Shown: positions 16,350 through 25,351, counted from the stretch's first letter. The stretch: 47,175 nt of DNA from Bacteroidetes bacterium HGW-Bacteroidetes-1 (GCA_002842755.1 PHDU01000024.1:1-47175); one strand, 5' to 3'. Notes: generated from the sequence alone by a model not told the origin. Made by a program: numbers and translations.

Positions 16350-17377
16350 TGGGTATAGTGCTTTAATGTTTTAAGTAGCTTTTTATTCTGATTGATACTG
16401 CCTACTGTAATACGCAGACAGTTGTTTAGCATTTGTTGTTTGGAACGATTTCGCACAATGATTCCATTTTCAATCAGATATTGATATACTTTATCTGCAT
16501 TGTGAACACGTACGAGTATAAAATTTGCTTCCGATGGGAAAACATGTTCCACGAAAGAGAACTGTTTCAATGCATCAAAAAGCTTTTTTCGTTCATGGAT
16601 TATCATTTGAATCTGATTTTGCAAGATTATCCTCTTTTGCATCCTTTTCAGGACTGCTGCTATGGTAAGTTGATTCAAATTATAAGGTAACTTTACCCGA
16701 TCCATAACTGCAATTACTTCAGGATGAGCAAATGCGAGTCCACATCTTACTCCTGCAAGTGCCCATGCTTTTGAAAAAGTTTGAAGAATGACCAGATTTG
16801 GAAACGTCTGTAATAAATCCAGCAAGCTCTTTTCAGTCGCAAAATCAATATAAGCTTCATCCAAAACAACAATTCCCTTAAAACCATGGAGCAATTCGAT
16901 TACAATTTCCTTTTGAGTTATATTTCCAGTCGGATTGTTTGGTGAACACAGAAAAAGTAATTTATTGTTTTTCGAAAGCGTAAGAATTTTATCCACATCT
17001 GGCTGAAAATTCTCATTAAGAAGTATTTCATTCACCTGAATTCCATGTGTTCGGGCCGCAACAGCATACATTCCATACGTTGGAGGCAGCACAACAGCAG
17101 CATCTTCTCCTGGTTCACAAAAAGCTTTGATCAATAGGTCGATTGCTTCATCGCTACCATTTCCCGCAAAAACCTGCTCCACTGCAAGTCCTTTCATTTT
17201 AGCAATATGCTGCCGAAATTCACACTGTCTGGGATCAGGATAACGATTGAAAGGCTTGTTAAAAGGGCTCTCGTTGGCGTCAAGAAATATGGCATCAACA
17301 CCACTGCCCTCATCTCTCGCTGTAGAATAAGGTTCGAGCGTTAAAAGATGTTTTCTTATAATTTTCTTAAAGTCCAT
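16346..17377 (-). CDS. hisC: Histidinol-phosphate aminotransferase
   Basis: This fold-type I PLP aminotransferase of 343 aa converts imidazole acetol phosphate to histidinol phosphate. LDANESPFN and RYPDP are near the N-terminus, CSPNNPTGN and DEAYIDF are in the middle, and the PLP lysine is Lys203 in FSKAWALAG. The start overlaps the hisD stop by 11 bp. Confidence 0.96.
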   Translation of the reverse strand: MDFKKIIRKHLLTLEPYSTARDEGSGVDAIFLDANESPFNKPFNRYPDPRQCEFRQHIAKMKGLAVEQVFAGNGSDEAIDLLIKAFCEPGEDAAVVLPPTYGMYAVAARTHGIQVNEILLNENFQPDVDKILTLSKNNKLLFLCSPNNPTGNITQKEIVIELLHGFKGIVVLDEAYIDFATEKSLLDLLQTFPNLVILQTFSKAWALAGVRCGLAFAHPEVIAVMDRVKLPYNLNQLTIAAVLKRMQKRIILQNQIQMIIHERKKLFDALKQFSFVEHVFPSEANFILVRVHNADKVYQYLIENGIIVRNRSKQQMLNNCLRITVGSINQNKKLLKTLKHYTQ

Positions 17378-18671
17378 AATTTTTACTACTGAGTTTTTTC
17401 ATTCTGATTGATACTGCTTCTTTATGTGCCTCAAGTTTTTCAGCTTCGGCCATAAGTTCAATGGTTTTACCAATTCCTAATAACCCATCGGGGGTAAGTT
17501 TTTGGAAACTGATTATTTTAAGGAAACTCTCATTGCTAACGGCGCTGTAGGAAGCAGCGAAGCCACTAGTAGGCAAAGTGTGATTGGTTCCCGAAGCATA
17601 ATCACCAGCACTTTCAGGACTATAATGTCCAACAAAAACAGATCCTGCATTGATAACTTTTTTTGATAAATCATCTGCATTTTGTGTCGCAATGATAAGA
17701 TGCTCCGGACAATACAAATTGGAAAAACGCATAGCATCTTCAAGCGATTTCAGCAGAATCACATGGCTGTTCTGTAGCGCTTCCTGTGCAATAGTTTTTC
17801 TGGGAAGTGTAAAAAGTTGTTGTACCAATGATTTTTTGACTTCTTTCACCAATATCTCCGAAGTAGAAATCAAAATCACCTGACTATCAGTCCCGTGCTC
17901 CGCCTGTGACAAAAGATCGGCTGCAACAAACCCGGGATCAGCACTCTCATCAGCAATTACTAAAACTTCTGACGGGCCTGCAGGTAGATCGATGGCACAA
18001 TAGCTGCGCGCTGCAAATTGCTTTGCTGCTGTAACATACTGATTACCTGGCCCAAAAATCTTTTGCACCTTGGGTATCGTTTCTGTACCTATTGCCATTG
18101 CTGCAACAGCCTGAGCGCCACCTACGGAATAGATTGTTTTAACGCCTGCAAGCTTTGCCGTAAAAAGAACTGCTTCATTTACTTTTCCATTCTTTTCTGC
18201 TGGTGTACATAGTATTACTTCACTGCAACCTGCCAGCTTAGCAGGTAATGCCAACATCAGGACTGTTGAAAATAAAGGAGCTGTGCCTCCAGGGATATAT
18301 ATACCTACCCTTTCAATGGGTATTTTTCGCTTCCAGCAGAACACCCCGCTCATTGTTTCAATAACAGGGTCCTGTAAATTCTCAATGGTATGAAATTTCA
18401 AAATATTTTCAGCTGCAATTTCAATGGCTTTCTTAAGCTCCGTGCTCAAATTCCGGCCTGCACTCTCCAATTGATCTTTATCAACGAGAAAATTTTCCAC
18501 TTCTCGTTTTTCGTATTTTAGCGTAAACTCTTTTAAGGCAATATCTCCCTTCTGCTTTACCTGTTCGAATATTCCGGCTATCATCGTATCAAGATTAGTT
18601 GTATCAAGTTGAGGCCTTTTACAAAGTTCTGCCCAATTCAGTGGATCGGGATAGTAAATCGTTTTTAACAT
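17367..18671 (-). CDS. hisD: Histidinol dehydrogenase
   Basis: This zinc enzyme oxidises histidinol to histidine in two NAD-dependent steps, 434 aa. PGGTAPLFSTV, FGPGNQYVTAAKQF, AGPSEVLVIAD, LLSQAEHGTDSQ (zinc ligands) and YCPEHLI (catalytic Glu-His) are all present. It lies 10 bp after hisG in the operon. Confidence 0.97.
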   Translation of the reverse strand: MLKTIYYPDPLNWAELCKRPQLDTTNLDTMIAGIFEQVKQKGDIALKEFTLKYEKREVENFLVDKDQLESAGRNLSTELKKAIEIAAENILKFHTIENLQDPVIETMSGVFCWKRKIPIERVGIYIPGGTAPLFSTVLMLALPAKLAGCSEVILCTPAEKNGKVNEAVLFTAKLAGVKTIYSVGGAQAVAAMAIGTETIPKVQKIFGPGNQYVTAAKQFAARSYCAIDLPAGPSEVLVIADESADPGFVAADLLSQAEHGTDSQVILISTSEILVKEVKKSLVQQLFTLPRKTIAQEALQNSHVILLKSLEDAMRFSNLYCPEHLIIATQNADDLSKKVINAGSVFVGHYSPESAGDYASGTNHTLPTSGFAASYSAVSNESFLKIISFQKLTPDGLLGIGKTIELMAEAEKLEAHKEAVSIRMKKLSSKNYGL

Positions 18672-18681
18672 AACATTTAAT

Positions 18682-19542
18682 TTAAAAAATCATTTTCTCA
18701 ATAGGTACGATAAGAATACCTTCAGCGCCATTCGCTTTAAGCGCATCGATGACATTCCAGAAGTCATCTTCACGCACAACAGAATGCATAGAGTACCAAC
18801 CTTTGTCGGCAAGAGGCAATATGGATGGACTTTTCATACCTGGCAAAATCTGCTTCATAATCGAAAGTTTATCTTCCCTGCAATTGAGTAGAACATATTT
18901 AAAATTACGTGCATTAAGCACTGATTGCATCCTAAACAGAAGTTTATCAGATAATTCTTTCATTTCATCATCCAGATTCTTGCTCTGAATTAAGACAGCT
19001 TCTGACTTGAGAAGCACTTCAACTTCCTTCAATCCGTTGCTAAACAATGTATTACCAGAACTCACAAGATCACATATTGCATCAGACAAGCCAATAGCAG
19101 GAGCTATTTCAACAGATCCACTTATGAGGTGAATTTCTGACTGAAGCCCTTTCGACTTTAAAAACGCTTCTAATGCGACTGGATAGGAAGTAGCAATCTT
19201 GCGTCCATTAAGCCAATTGACATCCATAAAGTCAATATCTTTTGGGACAGCCAGCGACAAACGGCATCGCGAAAAGCCAAGTCGTTGTTTAACGTCTATA
19301 GAGGGTTTAGCCTCAAATAGAATGTTTTCTCCAATAATTCCAAGATTAACAACTCCATCCTCAACATATTGAGGAATATCAGAATTGCGTAGAAAAAGTA
19401 CTTCTAGAGGAAAGCCTGAAGCTGTTGCTTTGAGTTTGTCTCCTCCATTCTCGACAGATATTCCACAATCTTTTAATAATTTCAAAGACCCTTCGTTCAG
19501 GCGTCCTGATTTTTGAATAGCGATTTTTAGTTTTTGTTGCAT
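18682..19542 (-). CDS. hisG: ATP phosphoribosyltransferase (long form)
   Basis: HisG makes the first committed intermediate, phosphoribosyl-ATP, and is the usual feedback target of histidine. From MQQKLKIAIQKSGRLNEG the protein has 286 aa, the long form with its own C-terminal ACT-like HisG_C domain (about 205-286, ending GILIVPIEKMIF). I chose the ATG at 19542. An in-frame ATG at 19644 would translate through the attenuator terminator and is not credible. The start lies about 12 bp after the terminator T tract. Confidence 0.96.
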   Translation of the reverse strand: MQQKLKIAIQKSGRLNEGSLKLLKDCGISVENGGDKLKATASGFPLEVLFLRNSDIPQYVEDGVVNLGIIGENILFEAKPSIDVKQRLGFSRCRLSLAVPKDIDFMDVNWLNGRKIATSYPVALEAFLKSKGLQSEIHLISGSVEIAPAIGLSDAICDLVSSGNTLFSNGLKEVEVLLKSEAVLIQSKNLDDEMKELSDKLLFRMQSVLNARNFKYVLLNCREDKLSIMKQILPGMKSPSILPLADKGWYSMHSVVREDDFWNVIDALKANGAEGILIVPIEKMIF

Positions 19543-19554
19543 AAAATAGCGGTT

Positions 19555-19593
19555 AAAAAAAATCCCGCCTGACATTGCTGTCAGGCGGGATTT
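19555..19593 (-). terminator. Attenuator terminator of the his operon
   Basis: A perfect 12-bp GC-rich stem (19563-19574 with 19579-19590) with a 4-nt loop is extended by A-T pairs. On the minus strand it is followed by eight Ts. It lies between the His leader peptide and hisG and is a strong Rho-independent terminator. Confidence 0.92.
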
Positions 19594-19618
19594 CGTATTG
19601 TTATTAATTTTAATATTA

Positions 19619-19693
19619 TCAAATACAATACAAAGCACACGCACCTAACAGGTAACGGGAGCGATGATGTGTATGATGGAATAAAAAGTTCAT
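19619..19693 (-). CDS. hisL: His operon leader peptide
   Basis: A 24-codon ORF reads MNFLFHHTHHRSRYLL followed by GACALYCI and a stop. Four of five consecutive codons (19678-19664) are His (CAT CAT ACA CAT CAT). It lies between a -7 promoter box and the terminator hairpin before hisG, the position of a classical attenuator leader. When charged His-tRNA is scarce, a ribosome should stall on these codons. It has no obvious Shine-Dalgarno site, as is common in Bacteroidetes. Confidence 0.88.
   Translation of the reverse strand: MNFLFHHTHHRSRYLLGACALYCI
19640..19650 (-). promoter_or_regulatory. Antiterminator strand in the his leader
   Basis: On the minus strand TGTTAGGTGCG, just after the His codons, can pair with CCCGCCTGACA, the 5' arm of the terminator. 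Nine pairs are continuous, two of them G-U, and one more follows a mismatch. A ribosome stalled on the His codons leaves this segment free, whereas one reaching the stop codon (19619-19621) would not leave it free in time. This is the expected switch logic. Confidence 0.7.
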
Positions 19694-19714
19694 TATTTAA
19701 GTCTTTAACAGCGG

Positions 19715-19743
19715 CAAAAGTACATTTAATTTCAATTAAACAA
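19715..19743 (-). promoter_or_regulatory. Promoter of the his operon
   Basis: On the minus strand TACTTTTG (19722-19715) matches TAnnTTTG, and a TTG (19743-19741) lies 18 bp upstream as the -33 element. Transcription should begin near 19708, just ahead of hisL. Confidence 0.65.
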
Positions 19744-19761
19744 TAACATTGAAAAAAGTTC

Positions 19762-19793
19762 AAAAAAAAACAGCCTGAAATATCAAGCTGTTT
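19762..19793 (-). terminator. Terminator of the bamA-ompH operon
   Basis: On the minus strand AAACAGC and GCTGTTT arms enclose a loop of about 12 nt, and the stem runs into nine Ts. It lies 23 bp after the second ompH stop and before the his promoter, separating the two operons. Confidence 0.75.
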
Positions 19794-19815
19794 GATATAT
19801 TCAATTGAATTACAA

Positions 19816-20331
19816 TTATTTCAAGTTCAACTTCACTTTTACAAGCTTCGTTACATCATCGGCATTTGCTCCAACATGCAACAGAACTCCTGTGGCAGAG
19901 TCGATAATATAGGTGTAATTATTTTCTTTACCAACGTCTTCGATGGCTTTCTTTACTTTTTCGATGAGTGGGGTAAGAAGCTCAACACGTTTATCACCGA
20001 ATTCAACATCAGCATTTTGCTGAAAATCCTGAATACGTGTTTGAAGATCTGTGATTTCCTTTTCTTTCGACTGACGGATCAAGTTTGACATTGTTGCAAG
20101 ATTGGCTTGATAATCAGCAACTTTTGTCTGATATTCTCCCATCATCGCACGAAGCTCCGTTTCCAGCTGCTTTTCAAATTCTTTAAGATTGTTTTCGATA
20201 ACAAGCTTTTCAGGCATCAGGTTCATAATTTCATTTGAATCAATATGGCCAATTTTTAGCGTTTGAGCGTAAATTGATCCAGTGAAGATAATTAAAGCGA
20301 AGAGTAAGGATACTCGGGTTAATGTTTTCAT
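19816..20331 (-). CDS. ompH: OmpH/Skp-family periplasmic chaperone (second copy)
   Basis: A signal peptide (MKTLTRVSLLFALIIFTGSIYAQ) is followed by a mature protein starting TLKIGHIDSNEIMN. A long coiled coil (about 35-110) comes next, then the conserved end NYTYIIDSATGVLL. The total is 171 aa. Skp-like proteins hold outer membrane proteins in the periplasm for BamA. The ATG at 20331 is preferred to an upstream ATG at 20427, which would put about 32 non-signal residues first. It probably has its own promoter in addition to read-through from the first copy. Confidence 0.9.
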   Translation of the reverse strand: MKTLTRVSLLFALIIFTGSIYAQTLKIGHIDSNEIMNLMPEKLVIENNLKEFEKQLETELRAMMGEYQTKVADYQANLATMSNLIRQSKEKEITDLQTRIQDFQQNADVEFGDKRVELLTPLIEKVKKAIEDVGKENNYTYIIDSATGVLLHVGANADDVTKLVKVKLNLK

Positions 20332-20365
20332 TTTCTGATAAATAAGTTTATTGATAATTTGGACA

Positions 20366-20373
20366 CAAAAGTA
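20366..20373 (-). promoter_or_regulatory. Candidate -7 box for the second ompH
   Basis: On the minus strand TACTTTTG matches TAnnTTTG, 34 bp before the ATG. It supports the later start of the downstream gene. Confidence 0.45.
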
Positions 20374-20430
20374 ATAATTATTTCTTTCTATTGAAGAAAA
20401 AAATGAAGACAACTTGCAGCTTAACAAGCT

Positions 20431-21000
20431 TTAACGGTTTTTTCGGTCTTCACGGCGAACCGTCTGCATAACAGTACCTACTTCATCCAATACTTCATCA
20501 CTTATATCAAGACGGGGATTGGAATATAGCATGGTTGCACCAGAGGCCTTATCGAAAATAAAGGCGTAGTTTTTAGTTTCAGCTATACTTTGGAGTGCAT
20601 TGTATACTTTCTCCTGAATAGGCTGAACCAGTTCATTTCTTTTTTTGAATAGTTCACCTTCAGAACCAAAATATTTTATTTGCAAATCCTTGGCTTCTTT
20701 TTCTTTTTTTAGAATTTCTTCTTCTCTTTTGCGCTTTAAATCCTGAGGCAGAAGGACTGCTTCAGATTGATAGGCTTTATACATAACCTCTACATTATCA
20801 TAAATTGCCTTTACTTCCTTTTCCCATCTTTGAGAAAGCGCGTTTAATTCTTCTTGTGCATCACTATATTCGGGAATATTCTTTAAAATATATTCCGTAT
20901 CAACATAAGCAATACGCTGGTTTTGCACCTGAGCCTGTGTTGTGAAAGTAGCCAGAATAGATATGGCCGCAATCCAGATCAACGTTTTCATAGTTTTCAT
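20431..21000 (-). CDS. ompH: OmpH/Skp-family periplasmic chaperone (first copy)
   Basis: A signal peptide ending near TTQAQ is followed by QRIAYVDTEYILKNIPEY. A charged coiled coil (about 45-130) and the conserved YAFIFDKASGATMLYSNP come next. The protein has 189 aa. An AAAGGAG Shine-Dalgarno-like sequence lies just before the ATG; a second in-frame ATG follows three codons later. It directly follows bamA. Paired ompH genes after bamA are normal in Bacteroidetes. Confidence 0.92.
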   Translation of the reverse strand: MKTMKTLIWIAAISILATFTTQAQVQNQRIAYVDTEYILKNIPEYSDAQEELNALSQRWEKEVKAIYDNVEVMYKAYQSEAVLLPQDLKRKREEEILKKEKEAKDLQIKYFGSEGELFKKRNELVQPIQEKVYNALQSIAETKNYAFIFDKASGATMLYSNPRLDISDEVLDEVGTVMQTVRREDRKNR

Positions 21001-21063
21001 ATTATTTCTCCTTTATTTTTAAAGTTATGGGCATTTAACTCCAAAAAACCTGCCAAATTTTTT

Positions 21064-23721
21064 CTAGTCGATAGATTGATTGATTGAAAAGTGAAACTGA
21101 CTTCCTCCAGCACTAGGAATTCCGGGTACTTTATCGAATCCGTAACCCCAATCAAGGCCTAAAATACCAAACATTGGCAAGAAAACACGTACACCTAAAC
21201 CTGCTGATCGCTTCACATCAAATGGATTGAATGAGTCGAAGCCCAGCCATGAATTTCCTGCTTCAAGAAATCCAAGACCATAAATTGTTGCGCTTGGGTT
21301 AAGAGAAAAAGGGTACCTAAGCTCGAGGGTGTATTTCGTGAAAATATTTCCCCCGATATTTTTGTCCTTGTAATAAAAAGGCGTAATCGTTTCGTTGCCA
21401 TAACCTCTCATGCCAATGATTTCACGACCATCAAGGTTGTTATACCCTGAAAGGCCATCTCCGCCGAGGTAAAACCGCTGAAATGGAGTGATACCAATAT
21501 CACTGTTATAATCACCCAAAAATCCAAAACGTACCCTTGTAGCCAGAACTAATTTGTTAACAGTTTCAACGTACCAGGAAGTACTAAGTTTCCATTTATA
21601 AAATTCCACCCATTTATACCGTTCATTTTCATCCATTTGGGTATAATCCTTACTATTAAACAATGAATAAGGAGGTGTAGCTTCAACAGAAAGTGAAAAA
21701 TCGGAACCTGAGCGAGGGTAAATCGGCTGACTGATGGAGCTTCTTCCAAAAACAATATTATAGTTGAATACATTGAAAGAACCTGTACCTGTACCGATTC
21801 TGAAAATCTGTGAATAATTGTTCAGTTCATAACGCATCAGGTTGACACCTTGATAAAGTGTAAAATAGTCATCAGGCCATGTAAGACGCTGACCAATACC
21901 AACTGTAAGGCCATTGATTACAAACGAAGCTCTATTGGTATCCGAACGGGCTAATCCATTGGAGTAGAGTGAGTGATACAAAGAAACTGTGAGAGATGTT
22001 GGCTTTCGGCCACCAAGCCAGGGTTCGGTAAATGATGCACTATAATTCATGTAACCTTTACCATAGGTTTGAAAGCGGACAGAAAGCTTTTGTCCGTCGC
22101 CTGAAGGAATAGGTCTCCAGGCTTCTTTTTTGAGCACATTCTTCAACGAAAAGTTGTTAAACGAAAGTCCCAGAGTACCAATAACACGTCCATATCCCCA
22201 ACCGCCGGAAAGTTCAATCTGGTCTGCTGAAGTTTCTTCAACAGCATAATCAATGTCAACAGTCCCGTCTGTAGGATTTGGTTTTATGTCAGGAGCAATG
22301 GTTTCTGCGTTGAAATATCTAAGGTTAGCAAGCTCACGGGTTGTACGAATTACCAACTCACGACTGAACATCTGACCGGGCCTTGTGCGTAATTCTCTTA
22401 TTACAACGTGGTCGTTGGTTTTAGTATTACCCTTCACGCCAACATTGCTAATTCTGGCCTGTTTGCCTTCTCTTATTCTTATTTCAAGGTCAATGGAATC
22501 ATTTTCAACCAATACCTCAACAGGATCAGCATTAAAAAACAAATAGCCATCGTCCATATATAAAGAGCTCACGTCAAATCCACTAGGATTATAGGAAAGA
22601 TTTGTTTCAAGAAGCTCGCGGTTGTACACTGCCCCATTTTCAATTCCCAGCACTGAAGATAACATTTTGTCATCGTATTTGGTATTTCCAACCCAGGTTA
22701 TATTTCTATAGTAGTATCGATTTCCTTCAAGAATTTTAACAGCCAAACCTACATTTTCACCATCAATTCGATACATTGAATCGTTGAGAATCTGAGCATC
22801 CCGATATCCTTTCTGGTTGTATTTTTTTACAATATTCAACATATCTTCTTCAACTTTGGCCTCGATATACTTTGAGGATTTGAAAATACGAAGTTTGTAG
22901 TTACTGGTAAAATAATTTTCAAGACGTTGCAGCGCTTGATAAGGTTTAATCGTAACCACATCATTAGTCATATCAACAACAAGTGGCCCGATGGGTTGAA
23001 GAGGATTAAATATTCCTCTTTCTTTTGTATCTTTCATGGCTGCCTTAATCTGCTCAGCTGAAAGATCTTTATTGCCGTCAATAATGATTTCCTGAATTTT
23101 AACTTTAGAATTCTTCCTTACTATAATGTTCAAATCGACATAATTATCACGTGAGGCTTCGGGTGTTTCATCAATGATTACCTCTGTATTCAAATAGCCC
23201 TTTTCGGCAAAGTGTTTTTGAATTATATTTCGTGTTTTTACATAAAGGTGATCATTGGCCACATCCCCTCTTGTAAGATTTATTTTAGTTCTGATGTCAT
23301 CCGCTTCAGCTTTTCGTAAACCATCAAAAGAAAACTTTGAAACGCGTGGACGTTCTTTGAGGTCGATATTCAAAAATATCAGACCTCCATCGATATTAGA
23401 TGCAGAAATTCCAACACTCTCAAAAAGACCCTGATCCCATAGTTTTCTGATTGCTTCGGTAATATTATCTCCTGGCACTTTAATCTTATCTCCAACATTC
23501 AGCCCTGAAAGCATAATCAAAACATTCTCATCCAGATATTTTATTCCATTTACCTTAACACCACCAATTTCGTATTCTTTTGGTCTGGAATAATCAAAAG
23601 GTGAAAGGTCTGAGCCAACTGCAATCTGTGCATGGCTGCCAGAAGGAAGAACAACAAACAACCCTGAAACCAAAAGTAAAAATAACACTCCTCTAATTTT
23701 CTTCAATCTCATCTTACTCAT
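21064..23721 (-). CDS. bamA: Outer membrane protein assembly factor BamA
   Basis: This Omp85 protein of 885 aa has a signal peptide of about 31 residues. Several POTRA repeats (about 45-470) follow, and then a C-terminal 16-strand barrel. GMRGYG near residue 778 corresponds to the conserved VRGF-type lid-loop motif, and the barrel closes with FHFSINQSID. It inserts barrel proteins into the outer membrane. It overlaps the uppS stop by 4 bp and is followed by the two Skp-like chaperones, its functional partners. Confidence 0.95.
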   Translation of the reverse strand: MSKMRLKKIRGVLFLLLVSGLFVVLPSGSHAQIAVGSDLSPFDYSRPKEYEIGGVKVNGIKYLDENVLIMLSGLNVGDKIKVPGDNITEAIRKLWDQGLFESVGISASNIDGGLIFLNIDLKERPRVSKFSFDGLRKAEADDIRTKINLTRGDVANDHLYVKTRNIIQKHFAEKGYLNTEVIIDETPEASRDNYVDLNIIVRKNSKVKIQEIIIDGNKDLSAEQIKAAMKDTKERGIFNPLQPIGPLVVDMTNDVVTIKPYQALQRLENYFTSNYKLRIFKSSKYIEAKVEEDMLNIVKKYNQKGYRDAQILNDSMYRIDGENVGLAVKILEGNRYYYRNITWVGNTKYDDKMLSSVLGIENGAVYNRELLETNLSYNPSGFDVSSLYMDDGYLFFNADPVEVLVENDSIDLEIRIREGKQARISNVGVKGNTKTNDHVVIRELRTRPGQMFSRELVIRTTRELANLRYFNAETIAPDIKPNPTDGTVDIDYAVEETSADQIELSGGWGYGRVIGTLGLSFNNFSLKNVLKKEAWRPIPSGDGQKLSVRFQTYGKGYMNYSASFTEPWLGGRKPTSLTVSLYHSLYSNGLARSDTNRASFVINGLTVGIGQRLTWPDDYFTLYQGVNLMRYELNNYSQIFRIGTGTGSFNVFNYNIVFGRSSISQPIYPRSGSDFSLSVEATPPYSLFNSKDYTQMDENERYKWVEFYKWKLSTSWYVETVNKLVLATRVRFGFLGDYNSDIGITPFQRFYLGGDGLSGYNNLDGREIIGMRGYGNETITPFYYKDKNIGGNIFTKYTLELRYPFSLNPSATIYGLGFLEAGNSWLGFDSFNPFDVKRSAGLGVRVFLPMFGILGLDWGYGFDKVPGIPSAGGSQFHFSINQSID

Positions 23722-24476
23722 TCCTGTTTTTTTACATTTTGTATTTGTTCACTGGTTTTTCCGAATCTTCTTTCACGGCACTGATAGTCGAGTATAGCTT
23801 TATACAAGTCTTCGCGACGAAAATCAGGCCATAAAGTTGGGGTAAAATACAATTCGGAGTAGGCGATCTGCCATAACATAAAATTACTAATCCGATATTC
23901 TCCACTCGTTCTAATCAGCAACTCCGGATCTGGTATTCCATTGGTAGTCAATAGTTTTTCAATACATTGCTGATCAACATCCTCAGGCTTACAAAGGCCA
24001 GCTTGAACCTGTTCTGCCAGTCGGCGAGCTGCCTGAACAATCTCCCATTTACTGGAATAACTTAAAGCGAGTGTAAGCGTCATTCTGCTGTTGTTTCGCG
24101 TTTCCTCAATGGCTTTCATAAGGTTTTTACGATTCACTTTCGGCAAACTCTCAAGGTCACCAATAGCATTAAGACGTATGTTATTTTTATTCAATGTACT
24201 TATTTCGTCATTGATAGTTTGTAAAAGCAATTGCATCAGCGCATTCACTTCTATTAAGGGCCTGTTCCAGTTTTCGGTTGAAAAAGCATAGAGCGTCAGG
24301 TATTCGACTCCTAACTCAGCAGCAGCCTCAGATGCTTCACGGACCGCAGTCACTCCATTGCGGTGACCAAAAACACGATGCTGGCCGTGATTTTTAGCCC
24401 ATCTTCCATTTCCATCCATTATAATGGCAATGTGGCGAGGAAGACGTTCCGGGTTTATTTTTTCCTTCAGGCTCAT
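23718..24476 (-). CDS. uppS: Isoprenyl (undecaprenyl) diphosphate synthase
   Basis: This cis-prenyltransferase of 252 aa makes the C55 lipid carrier for peptidoglycan and O-antigen. HIAIIMDGNGRWA carries the catalytic Asp21. YAFSTENWNRP, the RTSGEYRISNFMLWQ substrate motif and WPDFRREDL are all present. It overlaps bamA by 4 bp and follows the PorG-like gene after about 36 bp. Confidence 0.96.
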   Translation of the reverse strand: MSLKEKINPERLPRHIAIIMDGNGRWAKNHGQHRVFGHRNGVTAVREASEAAAELGVEYLTLYAFSTENWNRPLIEVNALMQLLLQTINDEISTLNKNNIRLNAIGDLESLPKVNRKNLMKAIEETRNNSRMTLTLALSYSSKWEIVQAARRLAEQVQAGLCKPEDVDQQCIEKLLTTNGIPDPELLIRTSGEYRISNFMLWQIAYSELYFTPTLWPDFRREDLYKAILDYQCRERRFGKTSEQIQNVKKQE

Positions 24477-24512
24477 TTTAATCAGGTCGCTGCTTTAATA
24501 CTATTTTTCCGG

Positions 24513-25226
24513 TTATTCGTACAAGTAATTCTCAAAGGTGTTGCATTTATGCTTCTTTTCCAAATTGAATTTATAGGTAAGTGTAATTCCTGTAAAACTA
24601 TACCAGTCGTTTGTATTTGGGTCATCATAAGCAATTCCGGATAACCCAATGTCTGGATTTCCTGATGCAAGGCTTTTCAAAGTTATTGTGTTATCAATGT
24701 CATCGGCAAAGGCCTTATGCATTTTCCATTCTACTGTAATTCCGAGCTTTTTGGTCAGACTATATTTCACGCCAACACCAAATGGCAAACTTAAATTTGT
24801 AAAGGTGAGCGATTGAACAAAGCTACTGGTAACGTGTCCAAACATTGAAATTCCACCAAAAATATAGGGTGTTACATAATCTTTCTGGCTTCCGGTGAAA
24901 TAATCGAAGAAATTAAACTCTGCTACAATACTTAAATCTGAAAGTACTTTTTCAAAAGACTGATCATTAACAACATCCACTCTGGCATATCTACCATCTG
25001 AGGCCAAAACACCTGTTGTAAAATTTGTACGAAAAGCCCAACGTGTTCCTTTGCTGTAGCGCGCCATAAAGCCATAGACCGGTTTGATCTTATTGTAGGG
25101 CACAGCAGGATTAAGATCACCATTATAATAATCAACTCCTGCAAAACCACCTAATTCGAGTGATTGTGCTGAAGCAATTGAGAACATAGTTGACATTAAA
25201 AGCAAAATAATGAGTCTTTTATGCAT
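24513..25226 (-). CDS. porG: PorG-like outer membrane beta-barrel protein (T9SS-associated)
   Basis: This protein of 237 aa has a signal peptide (MHKRLIILLLMSTMFSIASAQ). An 8-stranded-barrel-like sequence follows, beginning LELGGFAGVDYYNGDLNP and ending with ITLTYKFNLEKKHKCNTF. In Porphyromonas the PorG gene, a type IX secretion component, stands next to uppS-bamA-ompH, and the order here is the same. The call rests on that synteny and on general barrel features. Another DUF6089-type barrel function is possible. Confidence 0.75.
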   Translation of the reverse strand: MHKRLIILLLMSTMFSIASAQSLELGGFAGVDYYNGDLNPAVPYNKIKPVYGFMARYSKGTRWAFRTNFTTGVLASDGRYARVDVVNDQSFEKVLSDLSIVAEFNFFDYFTGSQKDYVTPYIFGGISMFGHVTSSFVQSLTFTNLSLPFGVGVKYSLTKKLGITVEWKMHKAFADDIDNTITLKSLASGNPDIGLSGIAYDDPNTNDWYSFTGITLTYKFNLEKKHKCNTFENYLYE

Positions 25227-25314
25227 TTTTATTCTTTTCCCTGATCAATCATTTGGCCCTAACTTTCGTAAAAAAAGAGAATCTGAATAAGGTTAGGCTT
25301 TCCATTTGAAGGCG

Positions 25315-25322
25315 CAAATTTA
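25315..25322 (-). promoter_or_regulatory. Candidate -7 box for the porG-uppS-bamA-ompH operon
   Basis: On the minus strand TAAATTTG matches TAnnTTTG. It leaves a leader of about 80 nt before the porG ATG. CCTAAC/GTTAGG arms (25258-25263, 25292-25297) lie in that leader. Confidence 0.4.
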
Positions 25323-25351
25323 ACTATTTTTTTATTGTCCCTTTCATTGGG

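Noticed and set aside
19543-19644. Upstream ATG that would lengthen HisG by 34 residues
   Set aside because: It would translate through the leader end and the attenuator terminator. The ATG at 19542 gives the normal HisG N-terminus.
19581-19763. 60-codon minus-strand ORF overlapping the His leader
   Set aside because: It is in another frame from hisL, covers promoter and terminator elements, and has no family-like sequence.
25255-25298. CCTAAC/GTTAGG dyad in the porG leader as a riboswitch or terminator
   Set aside because: The arms are six bases with a 28-nt loop and no T tract, too weak for a separate claim.
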